From Saturnia japonica (lineage: Eukaryota; Arthropoda; Insecta; Lepidoptera; Saturniidae), in contig CM065318.1 of the NCBI GenBank assembly GCA_033032175.1, positions 1,302,001 through 1,366,000 on the forward strand: a stretch of DNA of 64,000 bases. The letters are read 5' to 3'. The notes below the pieces were generated by a model, which made no database searches, was not told the origin of the DNA, and was given only the letters and a program-made list of their open reading frames with translations. The position numbers and the translations under genes are program-made. This document shows positions 32,971-42,516 of the stretch, piece by piece. How positions within the stretch are numbered: position 1 is the stretch's first letter; each line of letters starts with the position of its first letter.

Positions 32971-33235
32971 AGTAACTGCCTCGTTAGCCTAGTGGCCGTG
33001 AGCGCGACTGCTATGAGCGAGGTCCTGGGTTCAAATCCCAGGTCGAGCAAAGTGTTATTGAATTTTCCTATAAAATTCTCAGTAGCAGCTCGGAGTTTGG
33101 TTTCGTGCCCGATTAATGGCAATAGGCTCGCCCCATATTACATGAGACCTAAAAACATACTCGACGAACTGTGGGTTACATTAGTTCACCTCTGCCTAAC
33201 CCTTCGAGGAATACAGGCGTAATGGTTTGTTATGT
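32971..33235 (+). repeat. SINE-1, tRNA-derived, full length
   Basis: GCCTCGTTAGCCTAGTGGCC (A box) and CTGGGTTCAAATCCCAGGTC (B box) form a tRNA-like head at 32978-33047. The body CGTGCCCGATTAATGGCAAT, AGGCTCGCCCCATATTACAT, CACCTCTGCCTAACCCTTCG and the end GGCGTAATGGTTTGTTATG is a SINE body I recognise from several Lepidoptera. Pol III transcription is inferred. Short frames on either strand inside it are not genes. Confidence 0.8.
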
Positions 33236-34702
33236 GAGAAACATATTGCTACGATATTTAGGACTGAATAGTAACCGTGAATGTCAAACGATCTGGCAAA
33301 CTGTAGGCAATTATTGAAAGTGAAAACAATGACAGGCTACACCGATAAGTACCTAAGCATTGTATTGTAATACAAAATTATTTGAAGACTATGAAATTAT
33401 ACGCTTATATAGAAATAATACAACATTTATAAGTAACAGCGAACTCTTGGTAAACACACATTGGTGAGATATCAGCAATAGCTCTCAACGGGTGACTCCT
33501 TACGTGTTTTTGCTTTTAAATACTTAGGACATTAGGTTATCGCAGACCTGTCTAACAATATGGATAACGAACGAGAACGTAGGGCTATTGGCCAGTGAAC
33601 ATTTATCTTCTTAAAGCTTACTGCCAGACGTTGTACACATGCAGCCTATTGATCAATTATTAGCGTAAGGTTATAAATACATTAAGAGTATAATATAATA
33701 ACGCCTTCAGGGTGCTATTGGAGCTGGCGCGGCACTGTTTTGCATCATATATATGTGGCAATAATGTCACAGATGGATTCAACGCAATTGTGCCTAAACA
33801 AATTGCATCTGTGATGATCCGTTTGAGAGCACTAGCTCTTGGTACTGACTAAAAGCATCCTGCAGGTGATCGTAAATAGAGTTGACGGCCCGCTATTGCA
33901 GCACTGGGTTAGCATCCGTGTTGCGAGTGTTATTTAACGTAACAACATTTTTATTTTTAAGGACTACTAACATAGATGTATTGTCTGAATAAATAACTTA
34001 TATTATTAATATTATTGCTCAGAATAAACACTTCTAAAAACTAAGTGTTATAGGTATAATCTTTTTTCATAGCAAACTGGACGATATTAGACCATAATGA
34101 TTTGAATTCTACGAGTACACGCGACGATTGAGAGTTACAAAGTAATCGTTACAGCACGGTGTAACAGCAACCCAACATAATGGACCCTAACGTTCGACCC
34201 CTGCCCCCGAACAGGAAATTACCTCTCGCTTCGTCTCGGGGGCAGGAAAAATTTAACGATTGGTTTATCTCTGTACTTGGGTACTCTAGCATACTGGACC
34301 CAAGGATGTTGTATTTCTGTGAAGGATCTGTTGGATTATAGTGTGAGGAAAGTACACGAATAACATGAAAATAGGATTAGGGAGACGTATTCGTGAAAAC
34401 GTCTTTTAAAGATTCTATCAGATATAAAAATATATCATCTATTTCATCGTATTTATTGTTTAGTATTTCATATTTTCATAAAAGACGGTTCAGAACTCCA
34501 TTAATATGGTTGAAATTTTATAATTAATTCTAGACAATATAGACAATATTAGGGACATCTAAAATAAATATCATAATATGATGATGAAGATAATGTTTTC
34601 CTTACCTGAAAACTCTTTGAGTTTACCGCATTTTATTATTAGTAAATTATAAAGTTTACAGTTTGGTCTAATTAATAAGGACATTGTGATAACCAGTGAT
34701 AA
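33236..34702. other. Unique DNA with one strong hairpin
   Basis: No gene. A GC-rich hairpin at 34200-34246 is listed separately. A patch at 33820-33925 (GGTACTGACTAAAAGCATCC, GACGGCCCGCTATTGCAGCA) is more GC-rich than its surroundings and unrecognised. Confidence 0.4.
34200..34246. other. Perfect 11-bp hairpin
   Basis: CCTGCCCCCGA (34200-34210) and TCGGGGGCAGG (34236-34246) are perfect reverse complements with a 25-base loop, in AT-rich surroundings. No T run follows within a terminator-like distance and the organism is eukaryotic, so its role is unknown. Confidence 0.75.
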
Positions 34703-35049
34703 CTATTGTATATTAAAACGAGAAGCAAGCGCTTTCTAAACCTTTTTAAGCGTATATTTCGTGCACGGAAGACTGTGAGATTTGGCATGGTTTATATGGA
34801 GAAGGAGTGCAGAAAGCTAAAAAATATCTGTTACTAATATATTAAATTAAATTAATTAATACTGCAAATCGTAACGGGACCAGTACCATTGAACTAAGAC
34901 CCCCAAAATAATGACATTGTCAATCAACGAAAAGTGACAGCAAGTGATGTAGATAATACTCTTTGTTTAGGTTAGTGTAAACTGAAAACATATAATAGTA
35001 TAGGATCAAAAAGTCGTTGGTCGAATTTCAAGCTTAGGGTGATCGCTAG
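34703..35049 (+). mobile_element. Hel-2 Helitron-like element, left half of inverted pair
   Basis: TATTAAAACGAGAAGCAAGC near the 5' end (degenerate) and GTGATCGCTAG|T at 35046-35049. Body matches 24989-25518 without its insert. Non-coding. Confidence 0.8.
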
Positions 35050-35073
35050 TTATAAGTAAAAAGGCGTTATAAC

Positions 35074-35369
35074 AACATTTGCAGTATGAACCTAAACAAT
35101 GTATATTATATCACTTGCTGTCACTTTTCATTGAGTGACAATGTCAATATTTTTGGGGGGTCTAAGTTCAATGGCACTTCTCAGATTAGGATTCGCAGTA
35201 GTAATTTATTTAATTTAATATATTAGTAACAGATATTATAGATAAATTTTAGCTTTCTGCACTCCTTCTCCATATAAATTTTAACTATGTCATATCTCAC
35301 AGTCTTCCGTTCACGCAATACGCTTCAAAAGGGGTAAAAAGTTTTTGCTTCACGTATCAATATATATCT
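35074..35369 (-). mobile_element. Hel-2 Helitron-like element, right half of inverted pair
   Basis: Opposite orientation, 24 bases after the CTAG end of the previous copy. It lacks the last 60 or so bases at the 3' (CTAG) side: homology starts at ACATTTGCAGTATGAAC. It ends GCTTCACGTATCAATATATA. Non-coding. Confidence 0.8.
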
Positions 35370-36820
35370 AATATAATTGAAGTAACAGAATACTAAATCT
35401 CGACTCAATCGGACCTGTGGAACATACTCACATTTATTTATCAACTATAAAAGTGCTGATAATCTTCATACTGCTCAACAGATTTTTATGAATCATAGCT
35501 AAGAACATTCTCGAACAACTCACCTTTCCAACAAAAAAAGTGCGTGTGTACAAAGTACATAGGTCAGAAGTGAAACTTCATTGGCAAACTAATTTTTAAA
35601 TCTCGTTTATATTTATACTAATCTAAAGCTTTAGATTTCCGAAACTTAGAGGGATGGAAAAAGGAAGATATGTTAGGAATGTAATGAATTTAATTATTAT
35701 TAAAATATTAAGTAAGTATATTAAATTCTTAAATGACGAGTGGCAAATTAAAATGCCTCATGTTATTTGTAAATATTAAAACTTCCTAACCTTCAAACGA
35801 ATTAAAATAAAAAGTTGTATATTAACAAAAATATAACAAATATATTACTTACTCTGAACAACTGCTTAGTATAAGGCGATTTACAAATTTATCAGAAAAT
35901 GTTTATTTATAAATTTAACTCACTGTTTACACATTGTCTACATGGCTACGTGATTCATGCTACGTTCGCCCTTTCTCACTCTCTCTCAGTCGGTCTTAAT
36001 CGCTCTCTCCCTCTCTCTCTCAAAACGTTTCACTTTTTCGTTACGCGTTGCATCCGTAAAAATTTTACCCTCATGCGCGCAAAGAAGTTTTACTTCATAA
36101 ACTAGGTCAAAATCAGATACACAGATACGCACGTTAAATTTATAACACACCTATTTTTATGTCAGGGGTTTAAAATACTAGGATTGTATCCGAAAATAAG
36201 CCGCGTAATCCTCGAGGTCGCGTTGAGCCAATAATTTTCAAATGGTACTCCATCCATTAATATGTAAGGTCCATTATTATGATATTGGCTCTTATATAGA
36301 TCAACTTTTCGTCGTATACAACAAAGTTATTTGCAAATATTAGCTTGAAGTGTTTATACGCACTGCGGAGAAAATTTTGCTGAAAAGACACAATGAGGTG
36401 CTAATAGTTGAATTTATTTTTTAGGAATATGTGAGTATTTGGGTAATTTTTGTACAAGACTAAGATAAGCTGATAATATTATGAAATTAATAGTTAACAG
36501 TAGCAAATAAAGCGCTTAATTTAATAGTAAAGTAAATTTTCGAGAAATTTCATTCAAAGTGCGTGTCTTTTATATTTATTCAACGTAAAATACTCGCGGT
36601 GAAATTCCAATTCGTGTGATAAGCTTTACAGAATTTCAAATAACATCAGTATAAATCTGCCGGGTTTATGTTTGTTTTTGTTATTTTTGTTGGATTGGAT
36701 TACGTAAATACTAATCCAGATTGTACTCAGTAACATATTCTGCTTGCAGACGAGTCTATTTTAAAATACCTCGAATGTTGTATGGCGATTCAATTCACAC
36801 CTTAAGAAGGCACTAATGAA
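35370..36820. other. Unique DNA with a CT-rich patch
   Basis: 35965-36020 is CT-rich (CTCTCTCAGTCGG, CGCTCTCTCCCTCTCTCTCT), followed by CGTTACGCGTTGCATCCGTA and CATGCGCGCAAAGAAGTTTT. I have the impression of a known lepidopteran repeat there but no second copy in this window. The 68-codon frame across it is not called. Confidence 0.4.
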
Positions 36821-36821
36821 C

Positions 36822-37310
36822 GTTAAAATACTATCACCGGTTCGGACAAACATCCAAGTCATAGCTACGATCCGGAAAAAACTTCGAGTTTTTCAATTAT
36901 TTTTTACTGTGTAAAAAATGTTTGTGGTTAAAAAAAAAATTAGAGAGAAACGGTCACTTGCAAACATTACTATCCTTCATGCAATGGTCCACCTTTCATC
37001 AGTGAAACCAATTTTATATTGTCCTTGTATTGTACACCAAATCGGTAGGTAATGTTCGGGATCTTATTATAGAACCTAACACTATAAAAATATTTTATTG
37101 GCCTTAACGAGTCTAAAACATGGAACACCAATAATACTCTTTGTTTGTCCCCGACCTCACCGAAGATGTATGGTAACACGTGAAGCCTAAAGAAACTGGT
37201 CCTCAAAGACAAATGTCGAAACATACCTAAAAGAGCATCGACACAGATTCTCAATTTGAGGGTGGTAGCTAGCCTGTTGGACATCAGACAATTGCCCAAT
37301 CACAATTTTG
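36822..37310 (-). pseudogene. LINE-B remnant, RT C terminus plus 3' UTR
   Basis: The minus-strand frame 37299-36970 (109 codons) contains LLVFHVLDSLRPIKYFYSVR and RFYNKIPNITYRFGVQYKDN, the end of the LINE-B RT frame (compare VRFFNKLPTHITYLPDN at 24890), extended further upstream than in the other copies. The last dozen codons are out of step with the family. 36822-36900 holds the 3' UTR (TAAAATACTATCACCGGTTC). The upstream part with PYIFGEVGDKQR is not conserved enough to classify. Confidence 0.65.
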
Positions 37311-37761
37311 TAATACCATCACGATGTTTTTTTAAATCAAAAGATCAAAGATTCGTTGCAAGTAAGTGTGCACACCTGATTGTTCATGATATTTAACATT
37401 TAAAAAAAACTCAGTATTAGTTTTACGCAAGTGAAGTGAATTCGACATAATGACGCATCAACTGTATCTTCCCAGGATGTTTGAGTTAAGTTGCCACCAT
37501 TCATTTAGTGTAACATTTGGACATTGGAAATCCAAAATAATAAGAAAAATAACGAATAAATTTACCTTATATGTTACTAGCATTTAATTTGTAGGTCAGC
37601 ATTACTAGCCTGACAATTATCGGTAGATTTCATGGAGAGTCTAACTGTTCACCGCTATTTCAAACGCGTATAATTTAAAAGAAATCACAGATTAATCATT
37701 TTATTTCATTAAAGGCAATATTTTTATCGAGTTAGGCATCGCGGACTTTATTTATATATAC
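37311..37761. other. Unique DNA
   Basis: Nothing recognised. Confidence 0.35.
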
Positions 37762-38045
37762 CAGGGATTTTTGTTCAATACTGTATTTACGTATCATTAA
37801 CCATTACGCCAGCGCATGCAGATAAAAGAGTTCCAGAGGGCTTTCACTTACGATTTACCTCACAAAATCAATATTTAAAGCTAGCTGAGAGTTGTAGTAA
37901 AACTTGTAGTTGAATACCATGTAAGTCCAATTATCATATAGTTACAATAAAAAAAAAACAGATCCAACTGTTCCAGAGATGAGCGTTTTTGTTGAAACAA
38001 ACAAACAGTCGAAAAACTTCCACTTTATTATATTATTTATTATTA
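37762..38045 (-). mobile_element. Hel-3 Helitron-like 5' portion
   Basis: Plus strand shows the complement of Hel-3: TACGTATCATTAACCATTAC (compare GTAATCGTTAATGATACGGA), CACAAAATCAATATTTAAAG, then AACAAACAAACAGTCGAAAA at the 5' side. The 3' half is missing. Confidence 0.7.
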
Positions 38046-38811
38046 TAAATAAGTGTTAGCTTCATACAAAACTTATTAAATACTAACGACTTCCATTGTC
38101 AGTCGGTGTATCTGGTTTTAAATTATATTGTACCATAAGTTGTTTTAGCACGACATCTGTGCATAGTTTTGATAAACATGAATTGTAATATAAAGCATTG
38201 TCTAATAATGTTGAAGACAGTAATCGTATTTGGAATAGAACTGTAATTATTGTTCCTCGGATACTGAACCTGCTGTTGCTTAGGTGAAAGATTTCTCGGC
38301 GGTCGCCATTATTCTTACAATTATTTAACTTACCATTAGGTAAAATTATGTGAAAATGTGTTAGGTGACAAACATTACCTGCCATGCCGCCCGCCCACAC
38401 TCACAGACATTTCCTACTCGCCCACACTAAATTCTACAATAAATCGTTTGAGGTTCAAACTATTCGACTATGAAACTTACTTCTATAGTATTTATAGTAT
38501 AGTTTTACAGTAGATATAAGACAAGCGATATCTATACACATTTTAAAAAGACTATTGTTGTTTTTACTTCTCTCTGTTATTATACAAACGGTTTTTCTTT
38601 TTTTTTTTGCATTATTATGATACTATCAGTAATCATTGATAAAACATTGTATGTATTCATTAGTATTATTATTCTAGTAATTTTGTTACGTATGAAAACT
38701 TTATAATTTATTGTTTATGTAGTGTTGTGTATGCTATTGCTATGTATTCATTGTAAAATTTGTATGTTTTTCATTTATATTTTCCGCCACGAAATTTATT
38801 TCCATTTATAT
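38046..38811. other. Unique DNA
   Basis: The minus-strand frame at 38083-38400 (105 codons) has no recognisable domain and unremarkable composition; it is not called. Confidence 0.35.
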
Positions 38812-38950
38812 TTATTTATTTTTATGGTTGCCTCGAAGAAATCGCTCTGAGCGATAAGGCCGCCTAACTGTATACAAATATAGTAAATTGTTACATCATG
38901 TATGTTTTTTTTTTTCGTGTGAAGCAAAGTATTGTACTGTAGAAGTAATA
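38812..38950 (+). repeat. LINE 3' UTR fragment
   Basis: TTTATGGTTGCCTCGAAGAA followed by ATCGCTCTGAGCGATAAGGC and CGCC is the 3' UTR wording of an abundant lepidopteran LINE. The part ATCGCTCTGAGCGATA... includes a small hairpin (TCGCT/AGCGA). Family relationship to LINE-B or LINE-C cannot be decided here. Confidence 0.5.
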
Positions 38951-39164
38951 TTACCAAACATTTGAAAAATGTAATTTATTTTACCTAACAATACAATTTC
39001 ATGTTATTAAATATCAACAACAATACGGCTGTTAGCAAAAATGTTTAATTTAGAAATGTCTTGTATTCCTACAAAAACCCTTTCGGGTTGTCACTCAAAG
39101 GTTGCCCTTTTTGCTCAGTCCAATATACATATTTTGTTGTACGTAGGTACGTACACCTGGATGT

Positions 39165-39250
39165 TCAAGCAAATTTTCCACCTCGGCACGAACAAAGAAA
39201 TTTGATACATCTTATCTCTACCGTACTGTGAAGCTGCCCCCTCCAGTACG
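39165..39250 (+). repeat. LINE-C coding fragment
   Basis: CCTCGGCACGAACAAAGAAA, ATACATCTTATCTCTACCGT and ACTGTGAAGCTG match the reverse complement of 16675-16730. Confidence 0.55.
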
Positions 39251-39416
39251 TGGCTTTATTACTATACAAATTAAAATTATTAATTTCAAACGATTCTTAA
39301 TATTAGCGCGGTGTCTGTGGATTGTTGAATCAAGGATTTATTTGTGCTTTTATATAATTTTATATCCTGTTTTATACTCAATATAATCTTAAATATGTAT
39401 ATTGTTTTGTATAATA

Positions 39417-39905
39417 CTAGCTGTGCTCGCGGCTTCGCTCACGTGGATACAGAATGCCCACGCGAATCTTCCTCTTTCGCCCCCGGCTATTTTGATCACA
39501 AATATGCTTATTATAGGTATTTCGTAGAAGATAAATATATACTCTCGCCGACTTTTTTGTAGGTATTTTTAATGTGTACAATTATTTAGTACATTAATAA
39601 GCTATATTTCTTATGGTTTGTTCAGCGTAAGCCATTTAAACGCCCGAATTGATTCACCATGACCAGTATTTTTTTAAAGTAGCCTCTAAGTTACTCCGTA
39701 TAAAATCAGCTATCTACCAGTGAAAGTCTCATTAAAATCGGTCCAACCGTTTCAGAGATTACCCGGAACAAACAGACGAACAGAGAGACAAACATTTTAA
39801 AAATGAATTTTTTATTATAAGTAACGTATATCATTTCACACGCATTTAGTAAAACGCTATTATTTTGACATTACAAACAGACACTTCAATTTTATTAATT
39901 GTATA
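39417..39905 (-). mobile_element. Hel-1 Helitron-like element, near full length
   Basis: CTAG at 39417-39420 (preceded by A, so CTAG|T on the element strand), then CTGTGCTCGCGGCTTCGCTC; the far end CACTTCAATTTTATTAATTG is the complement of the 5' end. Non-coding, about 489 bases. Confidence 0.8.
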
Positions 39906-40127
39906 AATTATTATGTATTTGTATATTGAATTTCATTTGTTTATGCGTGCCCTCTTTATTTTACATTCATTTCTTTTGTTTATAATATAAAAAAAAATGC
40001 ATAGTTATAGAATAACTCTTTATGAATACTGTTAATTGGCAGTCTCTATTCTAAAGAAGCCATACGCAACCTTGCAATTATAAACGCATAAAGAAATCAA
40101 ATTTGCCCGTTTCTCCAACATTTTCAT

Positions 40128-40293
40128 TGTTGCTCCGCTCCTATAAGTCGTAGCGTGATGATATATAGCCCATAGCCTTCCTCGATAAATGGGCTATCCA
40201 AAACTGAATTTTTTTTCCATTCGAACCAGTAGTTCCTGAGATTAGCGTGTTCAACCAAACAAACAAACTCTTCAGCTTTATAATATTGGTATT
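40128..40293 (-). mobile_element. Hel-4 Helitron-like 5' portion next to mariner
   Basis: Plus strand: GCTCCGCTCCTATAAGTCGT, GATTAGCGTGTTCAACCAAA, CAAACTCTTCAGCTTTATAA, TATTGG, which is the complement of the first 165 bases of Hel-4. It stops within the last few bases of the Helitron terminus where the mariner begins. Confidence 0.7.
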
Positions 40294-40295
40294 TA

Positions 40296-41546
40296 CCTAT
40301 GAAATTGCCGTTTTGTATGAAAAAATTTAAACGAATTTTGTTCATGTATTTTTTATTTGTATTAATCGAAGTAATCACCCATGCAATCGATGCATCTATG
40401 CCAGCGCAGTGGTAGTTTATTGATGCCCTTCTTAAAGAAAACAGATGGACGGGAGGCAACAAATTCTTCAAAGGCATTTTGTACTGCCTCTCGGGTCTTG
40501 AATTTTATTCCCGCCAAGGAGTTATCCAAATTCTGGAAAAAGTAGTAGTCTGTAGGCGCAAGGTCTGGTGAGTAGGGCGGATGACGGAGAACTTCCAACC
40601 CCAGTTCTTGCAACTAGGAGACCGTCTGCTGTGCAGTATGAGGTCGCGCGTTGTCGTGCAGGAGCAGCGGAGACGAGCGATTGACCAATGCTGGTTGGAG
40701 ATGTGCCAGCTTCTCCATCATTGTGTTCAGTTCTTCACAGTACACATCTGCAGTAATGCTCACCCCGTTTGGTAAGAAGCTGTGATGAATCACACCGGCG
40801 CTAGACCACCAAACAGTGACCATCACTTTTCTAGGGGTAAGCTTTCGTTTAGGTGCTGAACCAGGATCCAACCAACTTGCTGAGCGCTTGGGTTATCAAA
40901 CAGAATCCATTTTTCATCGCAGGTAACAATGCAGTTCAAAATTCCTTCATTTGTGTGTCTGTTGAGCAGTGCAGGGCACGTCTCGACGCGTACTTCGCGC
41001 TGGTGATCATTGAGTTCGTGGGGCACCCATTTGTCAAGCTTTTTTACCTTGCCAATTTGACGCAAATGGACCAATATTGTTTTGACGCTAACGTCGAAAG
41101 CTGCTGCTAATTCAGCCGTAGATTGTGTATCATCAGCTTCCACAATCGCCTTTAATTCGTCATTGTCGACCAAAGTCTTCGGACGACCGCGAGGTTCATT
41201 TTTCAGATTGAAATTCCCAGAACGGAAGCGAGCAAACCAATAACAGATGGTGGGTTGGTTTGTAGTGTTAGCTCCGTAAACGTCGTTGATGTTGCGTTCC
41301 GCTTGTGCCGCGTTGCTGCCACGACGGTACTCATATTCCATAATTACTCGAATTTTTAACGTATCCATGATGATAAAAAGATTGAAATGCGATGGAAATG
41401 TAACACTAATCAATAAACAAATGACTACTTCTGGAAAAAGAATTCCATGTTTATAAAATAAAATTAATTTGAAATTAGAATTCTTAGCCAAACAAAAATT
41501 ATTTTGATTTGAAATGGCCGGTACTGCAGAACGGCAATTTCATAGG
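40296..41546 (-). mobile_element. mariner element with TA duplications
   Basis: Terminal inverted repeats CCTATGAAATTGCCGTT (40296-40312) and its complement ending at 41546, each flanked by TA (40294-40295 and 41547-41548). 1,251 bases, a normal mariner length. Encodes one transposase on the minus strand, now broken. The left end lies within the terminal bases of a Hel-4 fragment, but the right flank does not resume Hel-4, so a small deletion on that side is likely. Confidence 0.85.
40362..41368 (-). pseudogene. mariner transposase, one frameshift and one stop
   Basis: About 335 codons from the ATG at 41368-41366 (MDTLKIRVIMEYEYRRG) to a stop at 40362. The N-terminal half has the paired helix-turn-helix DNA-binding region (NINDVYGANTTNQPTICYWF; later AELAAAFDVSVKTILVHLRQ). 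The linker motif WVPHEL is intact. The catalytic D,D34D triad can be read: first D in CDEKW, second in LHDNARPH, third in YSPDLAPTD, exactly 34 positions after the second if the stop is counted. Damage: a one-base frameshift near 40870 (between PSAQQ and LDPGSAPK), and an in-frame TAG at 40614-40616 just before LQELGLEVL. A normal member is about 345 residues, so nothing else is missing. It cannot make active protein. Confidence 0.9.
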
Positions 41547-41548
41547 TA

Positions 41549-42104
41549 AAAACTTATTTATTATTAACATCACCTAAAGTAGCTAATTTTAAACACTAAC
41601 TTCAAAAATCATACTTTTCTTACAATTTCAAAAGTTCGACAGACTTATTTGCGATCGGTTATAACCTGACAGTATTGTTTTAAAATACTTACAATAGTAT
41701 TAAAAAAAAATTAAAATAGACTATACTTTTGAAAATTAACTTCAACGTCATGGTTTACCTTACGAGACGCTGAGAGTCGCGATCAGAAGAGGGATATATT
41801 GTGCGGTGTTCTACAGGGGTCGGTCCAAAATCGCCGTCTCATTTTCAGCACACCGTAAACTAACGAATAAATTCTAATTCCAGGTTTAAAATAAGACTTT
41901 CCAAAAATACATGTGATCTCCAGGGTTATGAGTGTCGTACTGCTGAGCAAAGGCCTCTTCCCGAGGGAAGGCAAGGGTTTAAATATCACGCCAGCCCATA
42001 ATGTATTGGCGTTGTCAAACGCTGAATAATCACTTCTATATTTTTCCCTCGTGTAATCAAAATTTCATAATACTTTTTATTCAACTTAGGTCCTATGAAG
42101 GGAC
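41549..42104. other. Unique DNA with a short repeat trace
   Basis: 41935-42005 (ACTGCTGAGCAAAGGCCTCT, CACGCCAGCCCATAATGTAT) is worded like a common lepidopteran LINE remnant. Otherwise no gene. Confidence 0.4.
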
Positions 42105-42195
42105 ATATCAATGTCAAAATCATTGATCGAATCATCGAGAAGAACCGGCAAGAAACTCGATCGAGTTTATAAATTGAGTCGTATAATATCAAAAA

Positions 42196-42386
42196 CGGCA
42201 ATCTCCACATTTGGCCAAAAATAAGTTATCAATGCCAAAATATTGTCTATTATCAAAGTTTTCATCTTGAATAATAACTTTCTTACAGAAACGGTAATCT
42301 TCCTATTAAAAACCAGTTTAAACTTTAAGGTAATTTTCAAAAGCGGCATTCTCCTAGTGTGTTGATTTCTAACATGGCAGTCTCCA
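42196..42386 (+). repeat. Left subterminal repeats of the Sola-like element
   Basis: Four copies of a 12-base motif: CGGCAATCTCCA (42196-42207), CGGTAATCTTCC (42292-42303), CGGCATTCTCCT (42344-42355) and TGGCAGTCTCCA (42375-42386). The first overlaps the inner part of the terminal inverted repeat. Probably transposase binding sites (inference). Confidence 0.75.
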
Positions 42387-42516
42387 TTTCGGCCAATCAG
42401 GAACTAGAATTTAGTATGGGATCGGAGTTGATAAATGGTGAATTTGCTCTTGGTTTTTAATGATTTTAGCTGTATATTTTTGATAAAACAAACAAAACTA
42501 TTGTTTCTTTTAAATT

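Noticed and set aside
32978..33047. tRNA-like A and B boxes as a tRNA gene
   Set aside because: Acceptor and anticodon stems do not fold properly and the segment continues into a known SINE body.
35965..36105. CT-rich stretch plus GCGCGCAAAG as a promoter with a short coding region
   Set aside because: No initiator or supporting coding signal; wording resembles a dispersed repeat, though no second copy is present here to prove it.
38083..38400. 105-codon minus-strand frame as a gene
   Set aside because: No domain, signal peptide or splice context; frame length is within chance for this window.
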